Part shown: in pieces, positions 45,013 through 54,834 of the stretch
How positions within the stretch are numbered: the first letter of the stretch is position 1
Layout of the letters: every line of letters begins with the position of its first letter
Source: Clostridia bacterium
Lineage (GTDB): Bacteria; Bacillota; Clostridia; Oscillospirales; CAG-272
Direction: 5' to 3'
Assembly: GCA_017403155.1 (NCBI GenBank)
Contig: JAFQOP010000012.1
Location: 1 to 64,000, forward strand
Length of the DNA: 64,000 nucleotides
The notes under the pieces: model-generated
Told to the model about the DNA's origin: nothing
The model's database searches: none
The model's input: the letters and a program-made list of their open reading frames with translations, nothing else
Program-made: the position numbers and the translations under genes

Positions 45013-45041
45013 TTGACAAAAGCTCCTTTTGGTGATAAAAT
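45013..45041 (+). promoter_or_regulatory. tRNA-Arg promoter
   Basis: Perfect TTGACA (45013-45018), a 17-nt spacer and TAAAAT (45036-45041), about 65 bases before the tRNA. Confidence 0.8.
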
Positions 45042-45105
45042 AGCATAGCGTTCTCATTTTTCACTACCTCGCGACAAGCATAACACAATTAAACAGAGAC
45101 TATAA

Positions 45106-45182
45106 CTACCTGTGGCACAGCTGGATAGCGCGTCAGACTCCGACTCTGAAGGTCCGCGGTTCGAATCCGCGCAGGTAGGCCA
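45106..45182 (+). tRNA. tRNA-Arg (anticodon CCG)
   Basis: Full cloverleaf: acceptor stem CTACCTG/CAGGTAG, anticodon stem TCAGA/TCTGA with loop CTCCGAC (anticodon CCG, decoding CGG), T arm CGCGG-TTCGAAT-CCGCG, discriminator G and encoded CCA. The D stem has one A-C mismatch. Confidence 0.95.
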
Positions 45183-45185
45183 AGA

Positions 45186-45212
45186 GCCCCGTTCGGTCGA
45201 ACGGGGCCTTTC
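45186..45212 (+). terminator. tRNA-Arg terminator
   Basis: GCCCCGTT/AACGGGGC stem followed by CTTTCATTTT, immediately after the CCA end. Confidence 0.85.
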
Positions 45213-45293
45213 ATTTTATATAATTTCATTTTAAATATTTTGTTATTTTGCACAACGAAATTTTTGTTTTGCGGCATTTTGCCTCTTTTCTGC

Positions 45294-45323
45294 TTGACAA
45301 ACCGTGAGTCGATGTGATAAAAT
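45294..45323 (+). promoter_or_regulatory. Promoter of the MoxR-vWA cluster
   Basis: TTGACA (45294-45299), an 18-nt spacer and TAAAAT (45318-45323), about 80 bases before the first gene of the cluster. Confidence 0.75.
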
Positions 45324-45402
45324 ACTGCATTATAATTATATATACGCGTGTGCAGGCGATACGCAGCTGCGCTACGCGCGCATGCTTCAGAAAGGACGGA
45401 CT

Positions 45403-46869
45403 ATGAACGAAGGCTTTGAGAAAATAAAAAAACGGCATCTAGTCGACACTGTTATAAAAAGCATCTTAATCGCGCTTTCGCTCGGTGCGTTTGTGTTTGG
45501 AGCTATGCTGCTTATCTTTAAGCTCCTTATAATCGATTTCAGCCCGGCATACCACCTGCTGATCTCGGTCGGTGCGGCGGCTATATGCGGAGTCGTATGC
45601 TTTTTCCTCTTGCACAAGAGCGCGCTAGCTCTCGCCAGATCGCTGGACGAGGAATTTGCACTTGGCGAGAAGGTGCAGACAATGGTGCGCTTTAAGGACG
45701 ACAGAAGCGACATGCTCGCCCTGCAGAGAGAAAATGCAGAGGAAACGCTCAAGGGAATTAAGACAAAAAAGCCCATTGCAAAAAGATTTGCAAGCGCGCT
45801 GATATGCCTTGCGCTCTCGGTGTGCATGCTCCTGCCTGCGGTAATTGTTCCGAGGGGAGTAGAAGAGGCTCCTCCGCCTCCTCCCTTCTCCTTCACGGAG
45901 GACCACGAATTTGCTATGAATATGCTGATCGAGGACATCGAGTCGAGGGACAGCTTTAATACCGAGACAAGAGACGCGATAGTTGCGGAGCTACGCTCAC
46001 TCATTGACAGGCTGAAGAGCACGCACACTCTCGACGGGATGTATATGAACGTCATCGCCAGCATTGTCAAGGTGGACGCACTCGTAGAGGAAATAAGTAC
46101 ATACAAAACCGTTTGCGTCGCAATAGATAAGAGCGAGAATCATGATATGAAGCTCATCGCGAGGTCAATTCTAAATCTGCAGGGATATGAATTCGGAGGC
46201 GACCTCGGTGACATACGAGAGAATTACAAAGGTGATACACTCGACCCAAAGACGAACGAGGTTATACTGACACTCACCGAGAAGCTCTCCTCCCTCTCCA
46301 CCGAGCTTGTCACCAAGCTCGCTACACTCACAGATTATGAGAGCGAGACACTGACCGTGGGGCTCGGCACATTTGCGGCAGAGCTGGCATCGGCACTCGA
46401 GGAGGAAAACGCAAACAAACAGCAGAGCCTTATCGACAAGGCATTTGAAAACGTGTCGCGCGAGGTCGGCGAGGAGCTGACAGCACAGTGGAATGCAAAG
46501 GATGCGCGCACGGACGTTATAAGCAGGCTGACTGTTGTATTCGAGATACCCAAGAGCATGATCCCCCCGTTGCTCGGTGACGCGCTCCCAACCCTCTCGA
46601 CCTCTGAAGGCGAGGGCGGAAGCGGAGATGACACGGAAAACGGCGCCTCGGGCGGATACGGCGAAGGAAACGAGCTGTTTGGAAGCAACGACTTAATTTA
46701 CGACCCCTTCTCCGAGGACGGAGCGAAATACGTTCTCTACGGAGAGGCATATGATGACTATTACAAGACCATCGAGGCTATTCTGCTCGATGAATCGGTA
46801 AGCACTGAGGCGAAGGAAATTCTCCGAGAGTATTTCCGAAAGCTCTCGGACGGAACGAAGAAAAACTAA
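45403..46869 (+). CDS. Membrane protein of the MoxR-vWA cluster
   Basis: 488-residue protein of unknown function. Two N-terminal membrane segments (about residues 17-40 and 47-68) are followed by a third at about 122-143. A mainly helical extracytoplasmic part (residues 150-390) and a Gly/Glu/Ser-rich linker (about 405-430) come next. The layout resembles DUF4175-like partners of MoxR ATPases in Bat-type systems, but the sequence match is loose. It is the first gene after the promoter at 45294-45323; the moxR gene starts 15 bases later. The start ATG 45403 follows AAAGGACGG. Confidence 0.7.
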   Translation: MNEGFEKIKKRHLVDTVIKSILIALSLGAFVFGAMLLIFKLLIIDFSPAYHLLISVGAAAICGVVCFFLLHKSALALARSLDEEFALGEKVQTMVRFKDDRSDMLALQRENAEETLKGIKTKKPIAKRFASALICLALSVCMLLPAVIVPRGVEEAPPPPPFSFTEDHEFAMNMLIEDIESRDSFNTETRDAIVAELRSLIDRLKSTHTLDGMYMNVIASIVKVDALVEEISTYKTVCVAIDKSENHDMKLIARSILNLQGYEFGGDLGDIRENYKGDTLDPKTNEVILTLTEKLSSLSTELVTKLATLTDYESETLTVGLGTFAAELASALEEENANKQQSLIDKAFENVSREVGEELTAQWNAKDARTDVISRLTVVFEIPKSMIPPLLGDALPTLSTSEGEGGSGDDTENGASGGYGEGNELFGSNDLIYDPFSEDGAKYVLYGEAYDDYYKTIEAILLDESVSTEAKEILREYFRKLSDGTKKN

Positions 46870-46884
46870 AGGAGAACACTCAAA

Positions 46885-47874
46885 ATGAACGAGAATATTG
46901 AAAAGATAAAAAGCTTCAGCGAGTCGGTTGCAAAGATCAAAGCAGAGCTCGCGCAGGACGTCGTTGGCAACAAGGACGTTATTGACAGTGTCATTATCGC
47001 TATTGTGGCAGGTGGAAACGTGCTGCTCGAGGGTGTGCCCGGAGTCGGCAAGACGCGTCTTGTCCGCTCGCTTGGAAGAGTTCTGTCCCTTCCCTTCTCA
47101 AGAATACAGTTTACCCCCGACCTTATGCCCTCCGATATTACGGGCACCAACATAATCGAAAAGGACGATGCAGGAAAGCTCAACACCGTGTTCCGCAAGG
47201 GTCCCATCTTTGCAAACCTTGTTCTCGCGGACGAGATTAACCGCGCGACACCCAAGACGCAGTCGGCAATGCTCGAGGTAATGCAGGAGCACAAGGTTAC
47301 TGTGGGCAACAACGTATATACTCTTGACGAGCCCTTCTTCGTGCTTGCTACCGAGAACCCTATTGAGCAGGACGGAACCTATCCCCTCCCCGAGGCGCAG
47401 ATGGACCGCTTTATGTTCAAGCTGATAATGAAGTTCCCCGAGGTTGACGAGCTCGAGCAAATCGTTGCTATGACGCAGAAAACTATGGAGGAAACCGCGA
47501 ACGCGGTTGTAGACGGCAAGGCAATACTCGACATGCGTGCACTTGCCGCAACGGTTCCCGTTATACCCGAAATTATGAACTACACCATGCGTCTCGTTGC
47601 AAACACGCACCCCGAGCGCACAGCAAGCGTTGCAGCGGCACACAAGTACGTGAAATACGGTGCGTCCCCCCGTGCAGCGCAAGCACTCATCACTGCAGCG
47701 AAGGTACGCGCGCTTCTCAAGGGTAATTACAACGTATCCTATGAGGATATAGACGAGCTTGCGTTCCCCGTTCTCCGTCACAGAATAAAGACAAATTTCA
47801 ATGCGGGTAACGAGCACCTTAGCACTGACGACGTTATCAAGCTTCTCATAAAGGAGACTCGCGCACAGCGCTGA
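46885..47874 (+). CDS. MoxR family AAA+ ATPase
   Basis: 329-residue AAA+ chaperone-type ATPase. Walker A is GVPGVGKTRLVRSL and Walker B is LVLADEINRATPKTQSAML. The sensor region FVLATENPIEQDGTYPLPEAQMDRFMF and RASPRA.Q at sensor 2 are typical. MoxR ATPases work with vWA-domain proteins to remodel or mature partner proteins; the downstream DUF58 and vWA genes fit this. Confidence 0.95.
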   Translation: MNENIEKIKSFSESVAKIKAELAQDVVGNKDVIDSVIIAIVAGGNVLLEGVPGVGKTRLVRSLGRVLSLPFSRIQFTPDLMPSDITGTNIIEKDDAGKLNTVFRKGPIFANLVLADEINRATPKTQSAMLEVMQEHKVTVGNNVYTLDEPFFVLATENPIEQDGTYPLPEAQMDRFMFKLIMKFPEVDELEQIVAMTQKTMEETANAVVDGKAILDMRALAATVPVIPEIMNYTMRLVANTHPERTASVAAAHKYVKYGASPRAAQALITAAKVRALLKGNYNVSYEDIDELAFPVLRHRIKTNFNAGNEHLSTDDVIKLLIKETRAQR

Positions 47875-47891
47875 TCTGATTGGAATAAAGC

Positions 47892-48776
47892 ATGAACAAT
47901 TTGGTGATAAATGAAGCCTTCCTCGCTCAGCTCGAGGTGCTTCAGATGCATATAAAGGACAATGTGGCAGGTCTGTTCGGCGGAAACCACCGGAGCAAGA
48001 CGCACGGCTCCTCCTGCGAGTTCGACGATTATCGCGACTATGAAGCAGGTGATGATATTACCAAGATAGACTGGAATGCTTATGCTCGCTTTGACAAGCT
48101 CTACTTAAAACTGTATCTCGACGAAAGACGTCTGCATACACGCATCTACATCGATGCCTCACGCTCTATGGCACACGGCAAGAACGAGAAGGCGGAGCAA
48201 GCGCTCAGGCTTGCAGCGACGGTTGCCTATCTCTCGATATGCCAGCTCGACAAGGTCTCTATCTACACAGTAAGAGACAGGAAGGTGGAGACGGTTATAG
48301 AAAACGTGGCAGGCAAGGACGCCTTTATAAACGTTATAGGCAGACTCAACGAGATAGAATTTTACGGTGACAGCTATATAAGCGATGCTATCCTCCCGGA
48401 AAACGTAGGCTACGGAGACGGTATGAGCGTTATCATATCCGACTTCCTTACCGAAAACAATTATGAGGATGCAATCGAGTATTTCGTTGGTAAGAAAAGG
48501 CACGTTTTGTGCATACAGGTACTCTCGGCAGAGGAGATGAATCCCACCTCGCGCGGAAAGATGCATTTCTTCGACTCCGAGGGCACTCAAAAGGCATACA
48601 GAAAAAATATCGACCGCGATATAATGAAGGCATACCGCGAGGCTCTCGCCTACGTTATCGACACGACGAGGCTCTTCTGCCTCGAGCGCGGAGCAGATTA
48701 TCTCCTTGCGCGCGACACTGCGTCCCTCGGTGAGCTGTTCTTCGGTGATCTGGCGGATATGGGGGTGGTAAAATGA
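47892..48776 (+). CDS. DUF58 domain-containing protein
   Basis: 294-residue DUF58 protein, the usual partner of MoxR. The motif DYRDYEAGDDITKIDWNAYARFDKLYLKLY is diagnostic. The C-terminal part has a divergent vWA fold (YIDASRSM with DxSxS; VIISDFL). It lacks the N-terminal membrane segments seen in many DUF58 proteins, so it is probably cytoplasmic. The stop overlaps the next vWA gene by four bases. Confidence 0.9.
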   Translation: MNNLVINEAFLAQLEVLQMHIKDNVAGLFGGNHRSKTHGSSCEFDDYRDYEAGDDITKIDWNAYARFDKLYLKLYLDERRLHTRIYIDASRSMAHGKNEKAEQALRLAATVAYLSICQLDKVSIYTVRDRKVETVIENVAGKDAFINVIGRLNEIEFYGDSYISDAILPENVGYGDGMSVIISDFLTENNYEDAIEYFVGKKRHVLCIQVLSAEEMNPTSRGKMHFFDSEGTQKAYRKNIDRDIMKAYREALAYVIDTTRLFCLERGADYLLARDTASLGELFFGDLADMGVVK

Positions 48777-50656
48777 CACTTTCCTTCCTCTTCCCTCTCG
48801 GACTTATCGGGCTCATCGGCATACCGATACTTATCGCAGTCTACATAATCAAAAACAAATACACCGAGCAGACGGTGGCATCGACCTATATATGGAACGT
48901 CAGCAACAAATTCCTCAAAAAGAAAAAGAAGCTGCCGAAGATAGCGGGAATTCTCAGCCTTGTGCTTCAGCTGCTGTCGGTTGCGCTGATCTCCCTGATA
49001 ATCGCGCACCCCGTGCTGACATATCCCGATGCGGCAAACGAATACTGCTTTGTGCTAGACGGCTCGGGCAGTATGAAGGCGACCAAGGACGGCAAAAGCC
49101 GCTTTGAAATTGCAAAGGAGGAGATTGCCGACGTTATAGACGGCTCGGTAAACGGAAGCGTATATACCCTCATTCTTGCTACCGATACGTCGGAGGACAA
49201 GGTCTTTGAGCTGCTGGACGACAAGGAGGAGGCTATAAGCCTGCTTGCATCCGTCGAGCCCTCATACTCGGCTATCGACGTTGACAGAGCCAGACAAACG
49301 GCAGAGAGCTACTTTGCCGAGAACTCGCTGGCAAAGGTATATCTTGTCACCGACACGGACTACGAAAGGCATGAAAACGTTGAAATCATCAACGTATCCC
49401 GCAACGAGAAGAACGCCGCTATATCAGAGGTGTCTCACATTCTCTCGGGCGGTGAGCTTACCGTCAGTGCGGCGGTGAAGTCATACGGCATAGAGGGGGA
49501 CGTTGGCGTCCGCTTCTATCTTGACGGCTCGGAGGAAGCTATAATCAAAACCGCTTCCCTCTCCGAGGAGGGCGACGAGGCAACCGTCACCTTTACTGCA
49601 AAGACCGCAGGATATAATTCCTTCAGGATTTCGCTCGACCTGACCGACGCGCTGTCAGAGGACAACGAGGTTGTCTGCTACAACGTCAACAGCGAGAGCA
49701 CCTACTCAACTCTCATCGTCAGCGACACCCCGTTCTTTATTGAGTCGGCGCTGGAGACGGTGACGGGAATAGACGCTCGCGCGGTTACAATCGAGGAATA
49801 CGAGCGAGGCGAGGACAAGAACGGTGAGGCAATACAAAAGACGGGATACGGGCTTTACGTATTCGACTCCTATGCCCCCGAGAGTCTGCCAAAGGACGGC
49901 TCGGTGTGGTTCTTCGGTCTCGAGGAAAACGTTGACGGCATCGGCTTCTCTATCCAGGGACTTGTCGAGCCTAAGGAGCACGTAAATCTGACCCTCTCCG
50001 AGCCTAACTCGACAACTATCGAGCGACTCACGGACGAGCTTGTCGGAGAGAAGCTCTACGTAAAGAAATATATTAAGTACGGCGTCAACCGTTATGACGA
50101 GATATTTACCTACAACAAGCAGCCTATCGTGTTTGCAAACGAGAATTCCTATGAAAACAGGCAGGTAGTATTCGCCTTTTCTCTGCACGATTCAAACATG
50201 GCTATGCTCCCCGACTTCGGTATTCTGGTGCGCAATATGGTGCTGTACTCATTCCCCGATATTCTTGAGCGCACAGGCTATACGACGGGTGAGAAGCTTG
50301 AAATCAACATCCCCGCAAGCTGTACGGAGATAAAGATAACTACCCCATCGGGCAGAATCGAATATCCCGTATCCGACGCGGCGGCAAACGAATTTGTTCT
50401 CAACGAGCCCGGCACTTATACGATTGAGCTCGGAAGAATTGATACGCTCCCCCTTACTGTAAACGCATCGGCAAGGCTCTGTAGCAGCGAGAGCGACCTT
50501 AACGGTGTGGGTACTGACTTCAGCCTTACGGATGAGGGTACAAGCGAGGGGCGCGACGGAATATACGACGACCTGATAATTTATATTATTATTCTCGCCG
50601 TGATACTTTCTCTGGATTGGATGGTTTATTGCTATGACAAATATCAGCTTCGATAG
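48773..50656 (+). CDS. vWA-domain membrane protein with BatA-type N-terminus
   Basis: 627-residue protein. Two N-terminal membrane segments match the BatA/aerotolerance-type start (LGLIGLIGIPILIAVYIIK and a second near residue 65). The vWA domain shows an intact MIDAS motif (VLDGSGSM) at about residue 93. A large extracytoplasmic region follows, and a C-terminal membrane helix ends the protein (IYIIILAVILSLDWMVY). It overlaps the upstream DUF58 gene and the downstream vWA gene by 23 bases. Confidence 0.85.
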   Translation: MTLSFLFPLGLIGLIGIPILIAVYIIKNKYTEQTVASTYIWNVSNKFLKKKKKLPKIAGILSLVLQLLSVALISLIIAHPVLTYPDAANEYCFVLDGSGSMKATKDGKSRFEIAKEEIADVIDGSVNGSVYTLILATDTSEDKVFELLDDKEEAISLLASVEPSYSAIDVDRARQTAESYFAENSLAKVYLVTDTDYERHENVEIINVSRNEKNAAISEVSHILSGGELTVSAAVKSYGIEGDVGVRFYLDGSEEAIIKTASLSEEGDEATVTFTAKTAGYNSFRISLDLTDALSEDNEVVCYNVNSESTYSTLIVSDTPFFIESALETVTGIDARAVTIEEYERGEDKNGEAIQKTGYGLYVFDSYAPESLPKDGSVWFFGLEENVDGIGFSIQGLVEPKEHVNLTLSEPNSTTIERLTDELVGEKLYVKKYIKYGVNRYDEIFTYNKQPIVFANENSYENRQVVFAFSLHDSNMAMLPDFGILVRNMVLYSFPDILERTGYTTGEKLEINIPASCTEIKITTPSGRIEYPVSDAAANEFVLNEPGTYTIELGRIDTLPLTVNASARLCSSESDLNGVGTDFSLTDEGTSEGRDGIYDDLIIYIIILAVILSLDWMVYCYDKYQLR

Positions 50657-53336
50657 ACCGTACCTGCTCCTGCTGCTTATTCCGCTGCTGCTGATAGTCC
50701 TCGTACCGTTTTTCATTGCCGTGCGGCGAGAAAACAGAACGAAGGGCACGGTTATCTCTCTTATAATCAACATACTGATCTGTGTGCTTGTGACAATAGT
50801 TGCGGCAGGGGCATCCTACTCAAGGGTGATGACCGAGACACACGTATACGTTGTTGCCGACGTATCCTACTCGGCAAACAAGAATCTTGACACTGTTGAC
50901 GAATATATTAAAAAAATCGAATCCAACCTACCCGAAAATTCATATATGGGTGTGGTTGCCTTCGGAGAGGACAGCAAGCTCGTGACCGAGCTGGGTCAGC
51001 CCTTCGAGACCGTCAGTGGCTCGGGTGTTGACGACAGCGCAACTAATCTGCGCGGCGCGCTCACACACACTGCTACCCTGTTCGGCAACAGCGCAATCCG
51101 TCGCATCGTGCTTATAACCGATGCAAAGGAGACCTATGGCACATATGAGGGCGTTATATCCACGATAGATGCCATAGAGAAGGCAGGTGTCTACATAGAC
51201 GCTATCTACCTCGATGACAATGCGAAGGGGGACGAGAGCGAGATACAGCTTATGAGCGTGGACTTCACTCCCTCGACCTACAAGACGCATACCACAACGG
51301 CAGACGTGCTCATTCAATCGTCAAGCAGCAAAGAGACGAACGCATACGTCGAGCTCTACCGCGACGGCGAGCTGCACGAGAGGCAGCATGCCGTGCTCAC
51401 ACGGGGCTTCAACGTAATAAATTTCACACTCCCGACCTCCGAGGCAGGCGAGTACGAATACACGGTCAAAATACGCGCTGCCAAGGCGGAAAACGACAGC
51501 TCCGCAGTCAACAACACCTATGAGTTTACACAAAGGGTAAACGAAAGCATCAGGGTGCTCCTCGTTTCAACGAAGGAGGAGGATCTTGTGAGGGTGAGAG
51601 AGCTGTACGGCGAGGATGCCGTTATAAATGCATATATCAACGACCCCGTTGTTCCCTGCACTGTTGACGAGCTCATCGACACGGACGTATTTATCCTGTC
51701 CGACGTTGATATCCGCACGCTTGAGAACCACTTTGCATTTATCAACTGCGTAGAATCTCTTGTTTCCAGATACGGAAAGAGCCTGCTTACCTTCGGTGAC
51801 CTTCATCTGCAGAACCAGACGGATACCAACTTTGATACTCTCAAGGGTATGCTTCCCGTCAACTACGGTAACTCCGATCAGGATCCAAAGCTCCTATGCC
51901 TCGTTATCGACTCATCGCGAAGCATGCAGTTTATGGAGAAGCTGATTGTTACCAAGCAGGCGGCAAAGAAGCTCGTTGGAATAATGAACGACAAGGATTT
52001 CCTTATCATCATTACCTTCTCGGGCAACTACTCCACAGTCTGGCCATCGTCTCAAATAGGCGGAAACCGAGAGAAGATAGACAAGCTCATCGATTCCATC
52101 GAGCCTACGCAGGGCACGGTGCTCGGCAAGGGAATGCAGGAGGCATACGACAAGGTAACGCAGTCCTCCATTGAGGATAAGCAGGTATTCCTCCTCAGCG
52201 ACGGACGCACCTGGGCAAACGAAACGGACAATGCCGTCGAAATTGCACAGTCTCTGTATGAGCAGGGTATTCCCACCTCAGTGCTCAACACCTTTACCAA
52301 GGCGAAGACGGGCGACGACAGCTCTGCTGTGGCAGAAAAGCTGCTCGAGGATATTGCCAGAGCAGGAAGAGGTAACGACGACACAGTCAAAAACTACTAT
52401 CTTCCCAACAGCTCTGAGGATATAGACCAGATTGTCCTTACGGATATCGCAGATGATATAACGGACACGGTAATTACCGGCGATATTCCACTTAATCTTG
52501 AGATTAAATCCGACCTGACGATGTCGGGAATCAATTCAGCACTGCCGAACATCGGCGGATTTATCTACGCCAGGGCGAAGGCAACCGCAACTACCGTTCT
52601 GACTGCAGACTACGAAAAGTCGAGCGGCACGGTTATTGAAGCGCCTGTCTACGCCTATGCAAAATATGAGAAGGGACGGGTCGCCTCCTTTACCAGCTCG
52701 CTCTCGGGCGAGTGGGTCGCGGCATATGCCGACGGTGTGGGAGAATCGTTCTTCAAGAACATGCTCGCCACAGCGACGCCGAAGGAGCGCCACGACGTGC
52801 CCTTCACCCTTTCGCTCTCCGACAACGGAGGCAAGAAGCTGCTCACCGTTTTACCGCACAAGCTCAACTTTGATGCGACGGCAAAGGTCTCGCTGACCCT
52901 CCCCGACGGAACGAAGAGGAGCAAGGCACTAGAGTTCAATGCCAAGGGCTACTCCTACGAGTTCGACGCACACACCCCCGGCACCTACCTACTTAGTGTC
53001 TCCTACACGGAAAACGAGGCAACAATGACTGCAAGTACGCATATCTACGTTCCGTTTGAGCCCGAGTACGACAGCTTCACAACCTATTCGATATCCGATA
53101 TGTACCGTATTATCCGAACGAAGGGCACAGTACATGAGGATGCAGACTTCAGCCTTGTCAACGACGAGGCAGACGTATCCCGATACACCTTCTATTTTGC
53201 TCTTCCCCTTATGATAGCGGCGGTGATACTATTTACCGCAGGCGTTATCATCAGAAAGCTGAAGTGGGCGGATATCCGCTCTCTGTTCGGCATGGGGGAA
53301 AGGGAGAAGGATAAGAAAGGAGGAGGCAAACGGTGA
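50634..53336 (+). CDS. Large membrane protein with two vWA domains
   Basis: 900-residue protein. Two membrane helices (about residues 11-31 and 40-63) are followed by a first vWA domain with MIDAS DVSYS near residue 74. A second vWA domain near residue 425 has an intact MIDAS (VIDSSRSM), metal-binding Thr (EPTQGT) and Asp (LLSDGR). The C-terminus has one membrane helix (about residues 862-885) and a charged tail. Bracketing of two vWA domains in one envelope protein is uncommon. It is flanked by overlapping cluster genes and so is probably co-translated with them. Confidence 0.85.
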   Translation: MTNISFDRPYLLLLLIPLLLIVLVPFFIAVRRENRTKGTVISLIINILICVLVTIVAAGASYSRVMTETHVYVVADVSYSANKNLDTVDEYIKKIESNLPENSYMGVVAFGEDSKLVTELGQPFETVSGSGVDDSATNLRGALTHTATLFGNSAIRRIVLITDAKETYGTYEGVISTIDAIEKAGVYIDAIYLDDNAKGDESEIQLMSVDFTPSTYKTHTTTADVLIQSSSSKETNAYVELYRDGELHERQHAVLTRGFNVINFTLPTSEAGEYEYTVKIRAAKAENDSSAVNNTYEFTQRVNESIRVLLVSTKEEDLVRVRELYGEDAVINAYINDPVVPCTVDELIDTDVFILSDVDIRTLENHFAFINCVESLVSRYGKSLLTFGDLHLQNQTDTNFDTLKGMLPVNYGNSDQDPKLLCLVIDSSRSMQFMEKLIVTKQAAKKLVGIMNDKDFLIIITFSGNYSTVWPSSQIGGNREKIDKLIDSIEPTQGTVLGKGMQEAYDKVTQSSIEDKQVFLLSDGRTWANETDNAVEIAQSLYEQGIPTSVLNTFTKAKTGDDSSAVAEKLLEDIARAGRGNDDTVKNYYLPNSSEDIDQIVLTDIADDITDTVITGDIPLNLEIKSDLTMSGINSALPNIGGFIYARAKATATTVLTADYEKSSGTVIEAPVYAYAKYEKGRVASFTSSLSGEWVAAYADGVGESFFKNMLATATPKERHDVPFTLSLSDNGGKKLLTVLPHKLNFDATAKVSLTLPDGTKRSKALEFNAKGYSYEFDAHTPGTYLLSVSYTENEATMTASTHIYVPFEPEYDSFTTYSISDMYRIIRTKGTVHEDADFSLVNDEADVSRYTFYFALPLMIAAVILFTAGVIIRKLKWADIRSLFGMGEREKDKKGGGKR

Positions 53337-54769
53337 AAAGATTACTGACTCTGATACTGCTGCTTGCCCTTACCCTTTCTGCACTGACGGGCTGCATGAG
53401 TGTAGAGAATCCCGACGGAGATAAGGAGCAGCCCGAATTTGACTTCTCGACGGGCGGCGGCAGCGAGGGCGGCGAGGAGGAGGTCGGCGATGAGCCGACA
53501 GACCCCGACGCCCCCTTCACAGTAACACTGAAGCTCAACGAGGAGAGATTTACCGAGACGGCAGGCATGAGCGTGGAGTGGACGTCCACCAAGGGCGACG
53601 AGGTTCACCGCGCTGCCTTTGATAAGACGACGAGAGTCGCCTCTGTCTCGGGGCTCAACGGCTCATACGTTGTAACTCTTATCGGTCTGCCCGAAAAATA
53701 TCGCTACAACTACAACGCAGAGGCACACATCGCGACAAACAGCAAGCGCGATATTGAAATCGAGGTATATGAGTATATAACCACGAAGGGTGAAGGAGCC
53801 GACTTCTACAGCTCCGCTATCTCAACCACCAGACTCGGCGCATACACGGCAACTGTAAAGGACAGAGGCGAGCAGGTTTACTACCGCTTTATCCCGAACA
53901 GGGCAGGCACGTATATAATCGAAACTATGTGCGACGTTAATGAGGACGATATCAACCCGACTATGTATCTGTACGGTGCGAACTTCGCATTTCAGCAGAT
54001 GACGGGAATCGTGAACAGCGGCGGCAGCGAGGGGGAATATACCCGAAACGTTTACTACGTGATAGACGTTGATGCAACGAACGTCGGAGCGACCTACCCC
54101 TTTTCCATAACGGCAACGAGCAAGCACGGCAATTTCCCGGCAGGGGTCGACTTCATTATCAGACGCATGAGCGACTATGAGCGCGACAAGATAACAAAGA
54201 CGGACGTGCACGCTGACACCGAGAAAATAGCCGAGGTAGGAATGATTACCGACGAGTTTCTCGGCGGAACTAATATCAACTACCCCGAAATCAAGGTAAG
54301 TGCAGGCGTATACCGCTATGAGGGCTCGATGTTCGGCATAAATCCCGACGACGGCTTCTATCACCTCTATAATGAGGAGAGCGGAAAATACGACGGACCG
54401 ATTCTGTTTGTTAAGATAAGCAAAAGAACCCGATTCTTCTACGATTATACACCTCCGGGCGGCAGCCCGATGGAGACCTCGTTCCAGTTCTTCGGTCCGA
54501 GTGACCCCGTCGGCTCTGTATCGGGCGGAAGTGAAAACTACAACCCCTTTATCGATGAATACGATGCGTATATAGCCAATGACGAGGGCGTATACCCCGT
54601 CACCGATGAAATCAGGGAATTTCTTATGAAGTTCGTTATTGCGCAGGCGTATTTCTCCGACGGAGAGGGCTGGGCAGAAACAACGGCGGAGGACGATCCC
54701 TCTATCGGATACAGGATATATTCCTCCGAGGAGGATATGTGGCTCTTTGCGTGCTGCTACTATACCTGA
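53333..54769 (+). CDS. Lipoprotein of the MoxR-vWA cluster
   Basis: 478-residue lipoprotein starting at GTG 53333, inside the stop of the vWA gene. The lipobox is LTGC (Cys21), followed by a Gly/Glu-rich tether to about residue 60 and beta-rich extracellular domains. One part (YYRFIPNRAGTYIIETM) resembles a bacterial pre-peptidase C-terminal/PPC-like fold. I do not recognise a specific family. Tight overlap with the vWA gene suggests it is part of the same machine or a client of it. Confidence 0.75.
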   Translation: MKRLLTLILLLALTLSALTGCMSVENPDGDKEQPEFDFSTGGGSEGGEEEVGDEPTDPDAPFTVTLKLNEERFTETAGMSVEWTSTKGDEVHRAAFDKTTRVASVSGLNGSYVVTLIGLPEKYRYNYNAEAHIATNSKRDIEIEVYEYITTKGEGADFYSSAISTTRLGAYTATVKDRGEQVYYRFIPNRAGTYIIETMCDVNEDDINPTMYLYGANFAFQQMTGIVNSGGSEGEYTRNVYYVIDVDATNVGATYPFSITATSKHGNFPAGVDFIIRRMSDYERDKITKTDVHADTEKIAEVGMITDEFLGGTNINYPEIKVSAGVYRYEGSMFGINPDDGFYHLYNEESGKYDGPILFVKISKRTRFFYDYTPPGGSPMETSFQFFGPSDPVGSVSGGSENYNPFIDEYDAYIANDEGVYPVTDEIREFLMKFVIAQAYFSDGEGWAETTAEDDPSIGYRIYSSEEDMWLFACCYYT

Positions 54770-54834
54770 TATGCTTCCCCATTCTTAATTAATTTGTTTG
54801 TTCAAAAATTATTATATATAGGAGGATTTCTATT

